The notes under the pieces: model-generated | Databases searched by the model: none | Told to the model about the DNA's origin: nothing | The model's input: only the letters and a program-made list of their open reading frames with translations | In this document: positions 13,261-26,783 of the stretch, piece after piece | Layout: each line of letters begins with the position of its first letter | Numbering within the stretch: the stretch's first letter is position 1 | Made by a program: the position numbers and the translations under genes | NCBI RefSeq assembly: GCF_037038585.1 | Contig: NC_092520.1 | Location: 118,961,001 to 119,025,000 of the forward strand | DNA length: 64,000 bases | Direction: 5' to 3' | Source of the DNA: Patagioenas fasciata | Taxonomy: Eukaryota; Chordata; Aves; Columbiformes; Columbidae

Positions 13261-16200
13261 AAGCAGCTGTGAGTATTTCACCTGATTCACATTTCCTTTA
13301 ATACACATTTCCTCAGCTTACTCCTGATAACATGCACAATCTGATAACTGTGCAATTCCCACCTAACAAATGATTTTCAAGACTGAATTAGAAAGCTGGT
13401 CTTGTGACGCTTCACATCTCCTTCACAATAAATAATCCCACAGATATAACAACTCCTTTTGTGGGAAAGGTATAAGCAAATCATTTTATTATTTCCAATT
13501 TGTTACAGACTGTTTCAGATATCCAACACATGTAGCCAGCTCCCTGTGGGCTGCCAGTAACATTACACAGACCTCTTAACAAAAGGCAGATCAAGATTTT
13601 AATAATACCAGGACAGCATAGGAAATAAAGCCAGTAATTTTCAAGATTATAAATAAATTATAGTATGAAGCAGGAACGTAGTGGTACTCTTCCTGTTACA
13701 GTTATAGAAAAATCATAGTAAGAACAAGTATCCAAATACCAAAACAGTAACCATAGTATTTAACTGAAGAGATGCTTCCAGGCAATAATTATCCGACAGG
13801 GACTTGACACAGAAAAGAAAAAGTCACAAAGCTTTAAGAAAAGTCTTTGAAAATCCGTACTAAGTATTCATAACAGGGTTGGATTTTTGCTTGCAATAAA
13901 CTGTGATCTGATGCTTCTTCATGAGCTTCTGACAGTGCTAACTACAAAGAGTATTCAGCAGCTTCTCAGTTTTTACCTCATTTCCACACTGGCTTGGCCA
14001 AAGAAGTAATTCAGTAGAAATTCACAGTCTCATTGTAAAAATCTAAAGATAGTTCATCTCACCTTATGGTAGGTCAGAGACATGGAAACCATCTAAGAAA
14101 GCCTGCAACTCTCTAGCACCTTCACTTCCTTCCACCATCACAAAAATATTTCATTACACCTTTACACAGCGACAAGCTTACCCTTAATAATAAATAACCA
14201 GTGACTTAGTAATTCCCAGCAACCAATTAAAATTTGCTGGGAAAACCATTTCCCACAGCGGCTTACCCCATTTTCAGACAAACAATAGAGCAGGATGTCT
14301 AGAAGGATAGGTTTCATAAGGCGACTAACAAGTAACATCAAACCCTTTTATGAAACGCTCTGAAGTCCTGGGCCCCGAGGCACTCAGATGGTGACCCAAC
14401 GCAGCAGTTATTTAGCACGTGTGCAGCGCCAGCCATTCTGCAAACACTCAAAACTTCTTATTCGGTGCTTGAAGTTACTTGTAACACAATATAATTAATA
14501 TACACACGAAAAAAAAAAAAGCAAGCAGGTCGGCATCTGAGACAACTGCCTTTACAGGGAAAAGCTACTGAGACCGACCTATACACAGGATTTAACTTAA
14601 ATACTCAATCTAAGGCGCACGTGAAGTTTTCTGTATTCTTCATACACCAGCACAAGTCTGTAAAAGATCAGATGTAATGGGATAAATTCAAGCAAAAAAA
14701 AAAAAGTTTAGGCTTAGCATTAAGGAAACATCCTGACAGTCAGAACTGCTGGTCCATGTCCCCAGGGGAAGGATTGGAGGCTGCAGCACTTAACATTTAA
14801 ACAAAGACTGGACAAGAGTCCTGGTAGTTGTGCTGCCAAGATGACATGCTCCAGCTCAGCGGTTCGCAAACTGGCCCAAGGGCAGGGCAACAACAAATGG
14901 GACTCAAGTATAAAGAGGACTGCACAAAGCAGTTTGGTCAGCCTGTCTGCACTGAGGACTGCACAAAGCCACACAGACACGTTGCTTTGGAACCACAAGT
15001 CCTGTGCATCAGCTACTCCACAGCACATGTGCATATCACTACGTGCTGGTGAGAGCAAAGCAATTCCAAGCAGCTTTTCCCACCTCACCGCTCCTCCCTC
15101 CATCACAGAGATAGACACTTTGCGTATACCAAGGGAACCTACAGCATGCAGCTACATACAAGGACAGTTGTCGTACATCAGGACAAAATGTTACAGAGAT
15201 GTATTACTTCAGCCTGGTGCTGAAGAGGATGCTCCTCTCTCAGAAGAGTAGGCATTCCCCGCGGCAGGTCACATTGCAGCAGAAAGAGACCACAAGTGCA
15301 TGTGGCAGGAGCCTGCAGTAGAAGAGCTAAACTGAGACAAAAGTATCAGACGCTTCCTGAATCAGGAGGGTGCTTCCTGAATCCATGAAACCTGGAATAG
15401 GGTACAAACAGAAGTAACAAATGTGTTTTGGTGCTACCTACTACCAGGAGCTGGAGACTGTGAGTCATAGACCAGCACAAACAGGCTATTTATGAGGAAC
15501 TGGAGCCAAAAAAAAGTAAATCCCATTCTTGAGGAAAGGGAACACTACATGTCTTGCTGGTAGCCACAGCCACATGCTGGTCAGTCAGATTTTAAACGTC
15601 AACCCACCTCATTCGACTTGTACATCCTGTTCTAAGCAGATGTGCTTGTGTGAATTTCCTAAAGCCAAGCGATGGCAATACTGTTTTATGTTATGTTCTT
15701 AAGGGAGGCTCAAGTGAATGTTTGAGAAGCAATAATCTAGATGACCTAGAAGCATCTTTTCCCACAGTTAATTTCCATTATTTCATGCAGCTATATTTGT
15801 GCACAGTTACGGATATCTTTAGTGGAGATCTTAAAATAAAAAATAAAGCGGTTCACCAAGTGTGAGAACTTCTAAAAGTATGGTAACAGACGTTATGTTT
15901 CTGATGGCACAGCCATGTCATTCTCATACACTCTGCAGCAAGTCCCATGACCCCATCACATAAGAGAGAGAGTCACAAAGACCAAAAGCAGCATCACTGC
16001 TTCTTGCCAAATCCTTCACACACCGACAACATAGAAGATGACGAAGGGCCAGATTCAGACTTCAGACTTAAATAACACCAAACTGTGCCCTCAGGTTCGG
16101 TATCTGGCTTTGGAACAAGAAGAAAAAAAAAAGCCTGTAAGGCTTTAACTCTCCGTGCAGCAAGTGAAAATGTCTTTGCAATGGGACTCAAAGAGCTCAG

Positions 16201-17756
16201 CGTGTTCAGGACAACCGGCTCACACCAAAGCGGGAACAATGCCAGAAATCTCTCCTCACAGATTCAACTGCTGATTTGCAGTCCTGTAAACAGATACCTC
16301 CAGTAATCAGATCCACGCTTGGACCCTTCTTCTTCCTCTCCTCACCTCACATGCACCCTTCAGGCATCTAGTTCAGCATCACGTAAAGCCTCAGCAGTTG
16401 CCACACCTGCAAAGGCTTCTGTCCGTCATTCTGTACCTCACCTTCTCAGTGCTCCTCCCTGTCCACTGAGACTCAGCCTCAAATGCCTCCTCCCTCCCAA
16501 CCCCAGCTACTGAACTCCAGCCCCTTTCCCTCAAGCCCTTTCCCTCGAAAGACACAAGCATCCGTGGCCACCCTTGCCACTCTGTTGGACGACCAGTCTG
16601 TGCAAGCTTTTCCTAATCTAGGTTGTGCCGTGTAGCTTCGACCGCTTCCTTGCCGGACAGCCACCAATTGCTGGGTAGCGTCAGGAGGAGCTCGTGCCTC
16701 AAACCACTGCTGACTTTTACAAAGCAAACAAGCCTGCTGAGCCTCTGTTCTGATTGTGGTCAATACAAGGAGAAAAAAAAAAAAAAAATCACAACTGAAT
16801 GACATCAGTTAATTTTAAAACAAGATTAAGAATAATTTATGTCTGGATTACAGGAGCAAAGCTATCTCACAGCTGTATGCCAGGAGCCAAGAAAATATGT
16901 TTCCTTTTCTGGATACATCAAGTTACAGTGCACGCCAGTGCACAACACAGGTTCATACAAGGTACAGAACATGTGCTTTTGGATTTCTGCAACTGCTCTG
17001 GGTATGAGGAATCTTTGTATTTAAAGTAATGTGGATACACAGAATACGCACATTACCTTTCATCTTATTTAATCCACAACAACTAAGTTTATGCCAAGAG
17101 AAAAGCACAGGAAAGCTGTCAGAATCTGACAGTTACCAATTGCTGCATGTTATTTTTATAGTTACTCCACTGACTTACACATCCTGAACAAGAAGTAATC
17201 TAATATATTAGATTCCTCAGTAAAAATATTCTCTTGGCCCTGAAGGTGGTCTCAGTGGTCACAGAAAAATATAGTCTGATGAACACCTCACCTCATATCA
17301 AAATGTTTAGTCAGTATTTCAATGAATGATAGTCAGTTCCCAGGGAAAAAAACAAGAGCAAGAGAAAAGTAACAGAGTGTTAACTTCACTTTCTCACCAC
17401 AGTGATTTACAGTACTTTTGACATCCTCCATCAAACTCAGGATACTATTACTGAGATTTTATAAGGAGAGGCCTTCTGTTCTTGCTCAGACATCTGATCA
17501 CCACACCAGCACTCAAACCGTCACCGTCACCTCCCCCTGCAAGGAAACCCGATAAATAAATAAAACACCCAAGCTTCAAACTTAGATTGCAAAACACAAG
17601 GCCTGGAGCACAATCAAATGACAATTAATGAAGCAGCAGACACAAAAACACAGTAAACGAGACTACATCAACTTCATCCTTTGTGGCTGCAAATTCCATA
17701 GCAGCAACCAAAATTGAATTCTTCCTTGAAGATTATCTCAAATGGCTGGGAAAGGG

Positions 17757-17823
17757 TTGTTTGTTTTTTGGGTTTTTTTTGTTTGGTTGGTTTGGGGTTT
17801 TTTGTTATTGTTGTTTTGTTTTA
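17757..17823 (+). repeat. T/G-rich low-complexity tract
   Basis: About 65 bp almost purely T and G with G-triplets and quadruplets separated by T runs. Simple sequence. Confidence 0.88.
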
Positions 17824-20607
17824 CCACTATGAAAGAGAAATCTGTGTCTACTAACTAATTCTTTTCCCAAGCCATTCCCACTCCGTCAAACAAAACACAT
17901 GACAAGCTCAGAGAAACAAGAAGGGAAATTTTGGCCTCAGTGGAGTCAACAGGAATTAAAGTAAGTGTGAAAATGAGGCCAGAAAGTAGCAAGGCATTTA
18001 TCTGATGAATTTGTGAGCAGAACTCTGACATAAATGAGTTTATTTCTTCTCAAAACTTCCTGATGCAGATATGTTGGGGAAGCAGAGGGATGGCAAGTTG
18101 AACTTGTAATGCAAGGGAACTATTCCTTCAAAGCACCCACTGCCAGAAGAGCTTACTGTCAAAAGGAAAAATGTGACCTTTAATAAAATTGTCTATTAAT
18201 ATACAGACCTTTATGATTTCTTGTGTTTATTGAAGTAAGACTTTCGCTATATATAGCTGTCACCTTTAAGGAGGCAAAGCTTTTGACATTGTTTAGCAAG
18301 GGGTTAAACTAGAGAGTACAGAGACTACAACACACATGGTATGGGTGAGCTTCCACCAGTTCTGAGGAGGACAGCAGGTTTTGCTGCCCCTTGAGACACA
18401 CTGGTATTTCTGCACTTTGGGCACACAAATGGCACCAAGGTCCCCTATGCTACACCTGCCAAATCCCATCAATGACACAAAGGGAAAGAAAAATAAAAAG
18501 ATAACTGGCTTATAATAGGTTTGCTCCCTGAGAGTTTGACATCACTTCTGTTCACCTGAAGCACAAAAACTTCCATAATCCTGTCAGTCCTGGGAAGCTC
18601 AATAGAGAAAGTAAACACAGGAGATGAGCTGCGTCTCCTTGGAGAATCAACATCACACAGTTAAAACTCTCAGTTCTGCCTGACTAAAGCTCTACCAGCT
18701 GGTAAGAAACCAGCAACAGGTAGAGGTGCTACAGAGTATCCCAACGTGGCACTAAAACCTCTAAAAGATGGATTTAAAGATGCTTTATTATGGCCAAAGA
18801 AGTCTGGTACAGAAGCGAAGTAGGCTCAACTTCCATAATCCTTGTGCAAGGGCTGACAGAAATGCCATTTCCCCTCAGGTAAATGTATATGACCAGCCTG
18901 ATCACTATAACGTAGTTACACTAGTGCAGCACCTCCGAATTGTTAGAAAAGCAAGTTTCTTGGATAGAACAAGCTTAATATAGATTCTCTAAAGAAAAGG
19001 GGAAAAAAACCAAAAACACCCAACATTCTGACCAAAAAAATTATTCTAGGGTAGCAAACTGTAAGAAAAAGATTTGAGAACAAGAGCAACCTGGTTAGTT
19101 TCAAGTGTTTTGAAAGGTACTCCACCAAACCAACGTTTTGCCACTGTCTTTTATTTTTTCCCCATGGTTCCTCTTGATCCATAACAGCAAGTTTGCTTTT
19201 GAAACACACTTATCATCTGTACAAAACACACATCAGCAATTGTATTTGCTTTAAGTCACACACACACAGACTCAACTTGCTTAACCAAGCACAACTTACA
19301 TATGTATAGGTATAAGAGCACAGAAGTTTGCATTAAAAACACAAGTAAAATACACATCACACCCATATAAGCATTCACTGAAAAAAGCATCATGAATGTT
19401 TTATTTTTCTATAAATATTTAACAATACAACTTGATTTTTCAGTGCATGATGCTTTTATATATATCCATATGTAAACCCACACAAATGTACTAGCCACAA
19501 AAAACCCAACACCTCACGTAAAAACACTGATGAGGGAAAAGCCCTTTTTTATCATAACTAGGCAATCTATGCAAATTTTATTAAAAAAAAAAAAAATCTC
19601 CAAACCTGTGCCAAAATGTCTTCAGGTCAACTGCAAATAATTTGCAAGTCCATACTGTCTGGAGTTTGATAGACAAATTTAATTTGACTTAGCTGATTTA
19701 TAAGGTCCCAAGGAGACTGTGAGACAGTCACTAAAAATGTCGTTTTCTCCAATAACAAGGAAAAAGTTGGGAAGTCAAGGCAAAAAGAAGCGAGGACAGC
19801 CAAAGCAAGACTGCAAAGGCATCAAAGATACGGCTGGGAGAGATAACTAGGAACTATAAATCATATTGAAGTTGTCGTGTGTAGTTGAGGCTTTTTTTTT
19901 TTTCCATTTTAAATTTACTTTAGACATTTTTTCCAACTCTTAACCCATTCATGCCTCAAAAGTGGGCTGTTTGAAATGTGGAAGTCAAGCACGCAGAAAA
20001 CAAATTTATTTCAGCAACCTTAAAATGAAATGGTGTCTGGAAAACCTATTAGACTTCCAGCAACCTAAATTCATGCATATCCCCATTTGCTGTTACATAT
20101 AGAGGTTTCTGAAAATCTAGAACAAGTACACAGAAGATGCCAAACACAGGATCTAAAACAGCACTTAAGCCAGATTAATCCACATAACAGGAGTCACGAG
20201 GCTCTGATACTGAGCTGATTGTCAGAAGTGCAAACATTCCAATAACTCATGTCCCACCTTCTGAAGTTTTATGACATTTATACAGGAAGGAAAATGAAAC
20301 CACATCAGATCTAGCAAAGAACCATATCTGTCCACTTTTAAGCATCAAAAGACGGAATACACCAAGTACTGGTATATTAAGTGATTTTTAACCTCCTCCT
20401 CCTTCATTGATCTCAGGCCAGAGCTTTTATATTTGACAACAGTTGTTCCACAGTTATTTCACAATGGTATAGGCATATAGATCTGAATAGAGCAAGTCAG
20501 ATCTCCATGAAAATCGCAGAAGTGTAGATGGATGTAACCTGCTAGCCACTGGCAAAGATCTCATTCAGTTGTCACTGTGAGTAAACTCTTAGTGTGCTAG
20601 CTGTATT

Positions 20608-20608
20608 T

Positions 20609-20637
<29 letters not shown>
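20608..20637 (+). repeat. Poly-A tract
   Basis: Two A runs separated by a single G. No LINE or SINE body could be seen attached to it. Confidence 0.9.
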
Positions 20638-20639
<2 letters not shown>

Positions 20640-21799
20640 TTTTGATCAAAAAAAGTCAATCTTACCACCTGCTTCAACGCACTTAAACACCTGAAAAACG
20701 TCTGAATAAAGAAAAATTTTAAAAAATTTCAGAAAATGTCTTTGGGAAACTACACGATGAAATCTTAAAAAAAGAAGAAAACCCCCACACCTAAATTGAT
20801 GGATACCAGTTGCAAAGAGCATACAAAACTATCTTGCAGTATTTTCATTTATATAAAAAATGTGGAATTGTTTAATCACATCCGTTTTTTAACTTCTTTT
20901 TTTTCCCAAAAAAAGTGAAGAAGCACTAACCAAAGAAAGCACAGAAAATTAATTTTTGTAATGTGGACAAAATATTTTGCAGAAATTACTTCCACAGAAG
21001 GATCAATACCATTAAATGCAAGTTAATTTTACTTCCTATGTACGCCAACAGTTATTCCAATATTGTTCCTCATGAACAAGTACCTTGTATTAAGATCAAC
21101 CTTTAAGGTCCTCCCTCACTCTAAGCACATTCTGTTGCAGAGTTGCAAGTCCAAATTTGTCAGGCAAAATGCTTCACTTACTCCTTAAGATTGCTCATTT
21201 CATGCTACGCTGGAAACAATTATGTTGTTAATGTAAGGAAGACTGCAACTTCATTATCAGGTTTAAGTAGCTGCCTTTCAGCTGCTTAAATGACAGTCAA
21301 TTTGATTTTTGTGAAAGAACACAACTGCTCTCAAATTAGGCTGAAGTCAAGGAGTTGCTGGAACTCCCTCAAACAAGGTTAAGTCAATCAAAGCGCAGCA
21401 ATGCCGAGAGCAGGTAACCTTTCCCTGGTCAGACATGCCATCAGGGGTCTGCATTATTGAAAACAAACACAGAAAACTATTTTCTGTGCCTGAAATGAGC
21501 ACTCCCTCTCCTTCCTATCAAACAACACTTAACAAGGTTTACTTTGCACTGCCAAGTAATCACCTGTTATCACTATTTCAGTTGTTACCTGCTGGGAAAA
21601 GAGCCTATTTGTGTGAAAGCAGGAAAAGGAGCACTTTCTTTTTTCTTACTCCTCTTCCCTTTCAAGAACTAATAAAAGTGGGAGAGGTATTATTCCTAAC
21701 TTACCTTCTGCTGAGGCTCCTCCTCACCAGGTAATTGCTCAACCTACGATTTTCTTGTGCGTCTCTGCAACTCACTCACACGTTGCATATTTTACCTTC

Positions 21800-21950
21800 A
21801 CGAAGATTTTGTGGGTTTGGTTGGGTGCTTGCTTTCATTTGTTTGGTTTTTTGTTAATGTGTTTTGTGTGTGTGTGTTTGTTTAGTTTCTGGTGGGGTTT
21901 TTTGTTGGTTTTTTTTTTTGGTTGGTTGTTTTTTTTCTTTTCATTAAAGC
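21800..21950 (+). repeat. T/G-rich low-complexity tract
   Basis: About 150 bp of T/G-rich sequence containing a short (GT)n run. The long hydrophobic frame read across it (Phe/Leu/Val/Gly-rich) is a composition artefact. Confidence 0.85.
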
Positions 21951-24900
21951 AAAAACCTGAGCGGAAGGTGGCACTATTTCAAACGATGAGTCCTCTACAG
22001 CCACTTTGATATCAAAAGCCTACAAATCAACATTGTAAGAATATTAAAGAAATACAACCACTTAAAAGCAGAACAATGAAGAGAATTAAAAAGCTCAAGT
22101 AATCCCACTTGGGACATTTTTTTCCTCCCTTGTGAGGATACACATTTCTCCTACACATTTGTATCCAGCAGCTCAAATGTAATACCTTCTATGCATCAGA
22201 ACAAAGAAAACACTGTCATTTTATTCTGCTATACTTGATACATAGGGAGCATTTTAATATTTGCACATTAAAAATAATAATTTTCTCAGTATCTTCATGC
22301 TCTTTAAAGCCAGCGATATTTAAAAATTGTCCGGTTTGTTAAACCAATATTCACATTTTTGAGTCGGTACGAATGAAAGCTTGGAGTTATGATTCTCAAG
22401 TGCTCATGAATGCGCACGTGACCGTATCAACCCAGCAGTGTATCGACCTAACCACCAAACAGCATCCATCCAAGAAGCAAAATATATTCGGCAAAAGGTT
22501 TTGGTCTCACATCTGTAGCAGATACATCATTGCAAGGATCCCGGGGTCTACTCGCCCACCATGCAGCACTAACCCTTGGAAGGTGCTGGACTTGCTGAGC
22601 GTGAAACCACCAGCGCAAGCGCAGAACTGCTCTCCAGGGCACAAGCAAGAGCCTAAGCCTTCTACCAGAAAAGGGCTCCTGCACAGTCAGGAGCTTTTAG
22701 CAGATGTGACGGACCCTCAGAAAAAAATTCCAGCAAGATTTTTTTCTTGGTACAGTGAAGAGGGAAAAAGAAAGGAAAGGAGAGGAAAAAAAAAAAACGG
22801 CACTGGACAGTAGATCAGCCAAATAATACACAATTCCCTCAAGACTGTCCAACAAGCATTACTCATTCTAGCAACCGGTCAGGCATGTGTATAAACCTGT
22901 TTTTTAACATCTCCCTACAGCTCTAATTAAAACACAAGGAGGCATTAGCGACACGATATGCTATGTTCAGCATTCAATTCAATAAGCAAGAAACACAGCT
23001 CTGTAATCTAATGCTGCAACAGGTGTACTTTAAAGAAGGAAAGCACTCCAAAGTTTTCAAAGTTTAACAAGCTAAGGCAAGCATCCCAGTTATAACAAAT
23101 AGCATCAGCAGTCATGAGCTTACCCTCCCACCTTCTCCTGCTCCTCTGAACTTAACAGGTGCCAGAGGAGCCTCCGCAGCCGCGCTCGTAGCTCAGGACC
23201 TCTTCCACTCCTTTAAACCAAGTAAAGCTCGTGTTATAGCTCTACAAACACAGGAGCTTTCGTTAGATCCGAGATCACAAATCCCAGTCTGCTCTAATCC
23301 CCAAATTCCTGGTCTCCTACACGCTGAAATAGCATCTTAAATGCAGGAAAAGTTCAGATACCATCTAGAGAAGGGTGACTTGGAAGTAAATACGAAAGAG
23401 TAAACAGCCCAGGGAAGCAGGGAGGTGGTTGGTAATTACACAGATGTGGAAAGGCAGAGCCAGCAATGGGTCTGACGTCTCTCCACAGAAGTCAACGCCT
23501 GGGCTGTCACATTAGTTATACTTTGAAAACTTCTTTGCCAGATACCATCCTATAGCAGAACTACCAATAAAACCAGCATCTATAAACACACTTTTTAGGG
23601 GTTGTGAACACCAGAAATGGAGTTGTAGCTACAAGATAGTATGAAGAAAAGTGATTTTTAAGGTGACAGTGTAACTGATCATTTAACATGGATAAATATA
23701 AAACAAATCACCTCTCCCCCTCTTCTTATTTTAAATAGCAGCATTAAGTTAAAATCAGCTGTGTACTAAAAAGCAAAATTACATACAGTTATCTCACTTC
23801 TCAGAGACGCCATCTAGCCCTACAGATCTCCAGCATCTCCTACTCCCACCCGACCCAGCCTACACGAGCACAAAATCTGCCAGGGCTCTGACATAACATT
23901 TTATACACCAGCTTTTCAAGATGCAAATAGCATCTGTTGGCTTCCATTACATAAATATCCCTGATAAGAACTATTATTAACTTGTTAGTTTCCATTTTGA
24001 GTGAAGTATGTCAAAATTGCATTTACGTCTCCAATTACATGAAGCCTCAAGTGTTATAAGCACTTCAAATCTTCAGAAAAGAGAAATGCCACATGATTTC
24101 AGAGGAAGGGTTCCCCTCTCACAAAACTTGAAAGTCCCTGAGTTTCCTTAGCTGTAGCTCCTGAAAAAAAAAAAATTCGGAAGTGGGAAGTGACTAAGTT
24201 GGTACCACCATACGGCAAGCTTTGGTGAAGTCCATTTCTGTCTATAGTGCAGGAAATCACCAACGAAAAAGCAACACCATCACTGATCTAGACAAAATAG
24301 TGAGTTTTTGGTTATAAAATGCATTGAGAGAAGGATACCTGTGCTAAAAAAAATATTAACTTTTAAATTTTAGTTGAATACAACATTCTTTGTTGTTAAA
24401 GTGCTTAGTGTTTTCTGAAGAGTGGGCATAACGCTACACTACCAAAACTATTTAGGAAAGAACCCCCAAAACCACATACCAGCTTCTAAAGGAGACTTCT
24501 AGGGACTGAAGTAGAAACACACATCACAGAAACAGACCTTTTATGTAACATTTTCATCCATGGATCAGAGAAGACACGCTACAAAAAATGGGTACACGTT
24601 CATACTCCGGATACAGCCCAGGTCTCGCCAAGCTAACCAAAAATGTACAGACACCATGCCATGCTCCTCACCCTCTGGAACGTGATGGTCAGAAATTAAT
24701 TTCAAAGACTGAACGAAGCTACCTAAACAGACCACGGGGAACACCGCAGGGGTACCGATTTTGAGCTCTAATTCAAGGCAGCTTGTACAGCGTTTAACTT
24801 CACTTCTCACCAGCAGGTCTTACAAATCCAGCCGTTTCCATCACAGCCACGGACACCTGTCGTCACACCAGCCAAGAGTTCAGGTCACCAGTCAAGGCAC

Positions 24901-26738
24901 GCCAGGGGCCGGTCGCAGCAAGCTTTTGGGATAAACACCCTGCGGCACTCCACACGTGGCAGCTACTTCAGCGACCATATGCACACGTGCCTTCCTATGC
25001 ATACATATACAAAGTTGTATGGACAAAAGTTAATAATACTCAATAGCAGCCAAGCAGCTTTTGTAAATTCTCCTCCATAAGTGAACCACTCAGCTCTACA
25101 AAAATTACACTTATTAAAAAAAAAAAAAGCACATAACAATCTCAGGTATCGCAATAAATCCCAGATGCAAACTTCCTGATTTTCTGCCACGCAGAGGAAG
25201 TCCACAGAACCACAGAGAAGGAAAAAAGCTGGGTTTATTTATTCTAACGCTACTCTGAGATCCTCTAGCCTCAGACTTTTACATTCACGGCGGATTTTCA
25301 GGATTTTAACGAGATCCCAAGTGAACACACATCCGTGCCAATAAATGCCACCGCATATGTTCCTGCATCAGCTCTCTAGCAAATCTTTGCAGATACTCAC
25401 TACACGTACATAACACAGTTAAAAGAAACAAACAAACAAAAACCCCACAGTTGCACTGAGTGACCCAACCCAGGGGAATTTTTCCTGCTGGGGGAGGAAG
25501 GGAGGCCTGTTCTGTAAAAGGAACTTAGAAAGAGGAAACATCAAATGAAGGACAGGTAACAGAAACAGCTCTCATTATTTTGATTACTTTTACTGCATTC
25601 AAAGCCCCACTTTTGCAGAAGAGAACTTTCTTCTGCTCCTCTTCAGCATTAAAAACAGGGCATGTCAAGTCTAGTCTGGAAAGAGGTCAGAAGTTCAGTT
25701 AAAAAAACAACACACTTTGGATCCTAAAAGTGCTAACTTGTTTTTCATTTGAAAAGGCACTTTCTTAACTCAAGCAACTTTAAATTGCATTTTCTCCCCT
25801 CAGCAAGTGCAAGTGAAGGCTTTTCTGACATCCTGCTAAGGAACTCCGTGCTGGGCTTGATAGTTAGACTAACTTCATCCAGGTCACCCTTTCCCCTCTA
25901 AACTCATCAGGCTCTTGCATCTTCAGGTTAGGTCTAACCATCTGTAAGATATGGTCTTGCTTTGTAGAGATTAGCAGGTGGTGTGCTCGAGATGCTCTAC
26001 AGAACAGCCCACAACAAGCACCAACATGACGTAAAAAGTTGGCTGCAGATAAAACATTCTGCATGCACCAAGACAAAATACGATTCTCTTTATCTTTCAG
26101 TTTTACTGCAAAGGCTCTTTTACGTTAACAGAGGCACAATAGCTTTCAAGTTTCTAGTGTATTTTAATCACGCGATTTCTAATCACAACTGGATTCTGTC
26201 TCCAGCATCCCCTTCTCCCGAACATGAAAAAAAAAAAAATACGGCTTTAAAGTACAGCACTAATTTAGTGATATTTCAATTACATAGCCACTCATTAAAA
26301 CAATTTGTGAACAATAGCCGAACTCTTCAAATAACTATAAATGCTCTTCATAAAAGAACTGCAGTTAAGAACCAGAAAAAAGCAGTATTGATTCTTCCCA
26401 TTAAGACATATTTTAAGACACTCCAATCCCAATTCTCCCATTAATCATCACAGAATTATTTGCAAGTGCTACTTTTGCTACATCCCCAGCTGCTAACCCT
26501 CCCTACAGGTCGCTGCCAGTCCGTAGCACGAAGCCATGCCTTTGCGGGAAGATGAGCAACATCAGAGAAATCGCTGTGCGAGGGAGGGAGGTTTGATGTG
26601 GAGAAGCGGAGCCGGGACCTCCCGGTCGCCATCCCCACAAGCCCTGGGGGGCTCTGGGGCACAACCCGCGCCCGTTGCCCAGGACCAAACTTACCTCGGC
26701 GGTGCGGCGGGCGGGCTGGGGAGGCGGGAGGTTCTGCG

Positions 26739-26783
26739 CTAACGCTTCATTGTCAAACTCAGTTCTAGCAAGTTCCTCCACAT
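26739..26783 (-). other. Upstream ORF in the putative JADE3 leader
   Basis: Fourteen codons, MWRNLLELSLTMKR, then TAG. The ATG has G at -3 and T at +4, a moderate context. If the 26694 donor is used, this frame would sit complete in the 5' UTR and could dampen translation of the downstream CDS. Whether it is transcribed is not known. Confidence 0.25.

Larger units (their letters stand above)
1..26692 (-). other. JADE3: Putative JADE3 intron 1 (no coding exon recognised)
   Basis: This stretch lies past the 26694 donor in the direction of transcription. I looked on the minus strand for the conserved JADE N-terminus (MKRHRPVSSS..., then KKPAEVFRKDLISAMK) and found nothing. It holds four CR1 fragments, poly-A/T runs, T/G-rich patches and otherwise AT-rich DNA that looks unique. 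The open frames of 60-150 codons here lack homology and are chance frames. Confidence 0.4.

Noticed and set aside
22373-22813. Plus-strand frame of 146 codons
   Set aside because: No recognisable domain or processed-pseudogene features such as a poly-A tail with target duplication; base composition matches its surroundings.
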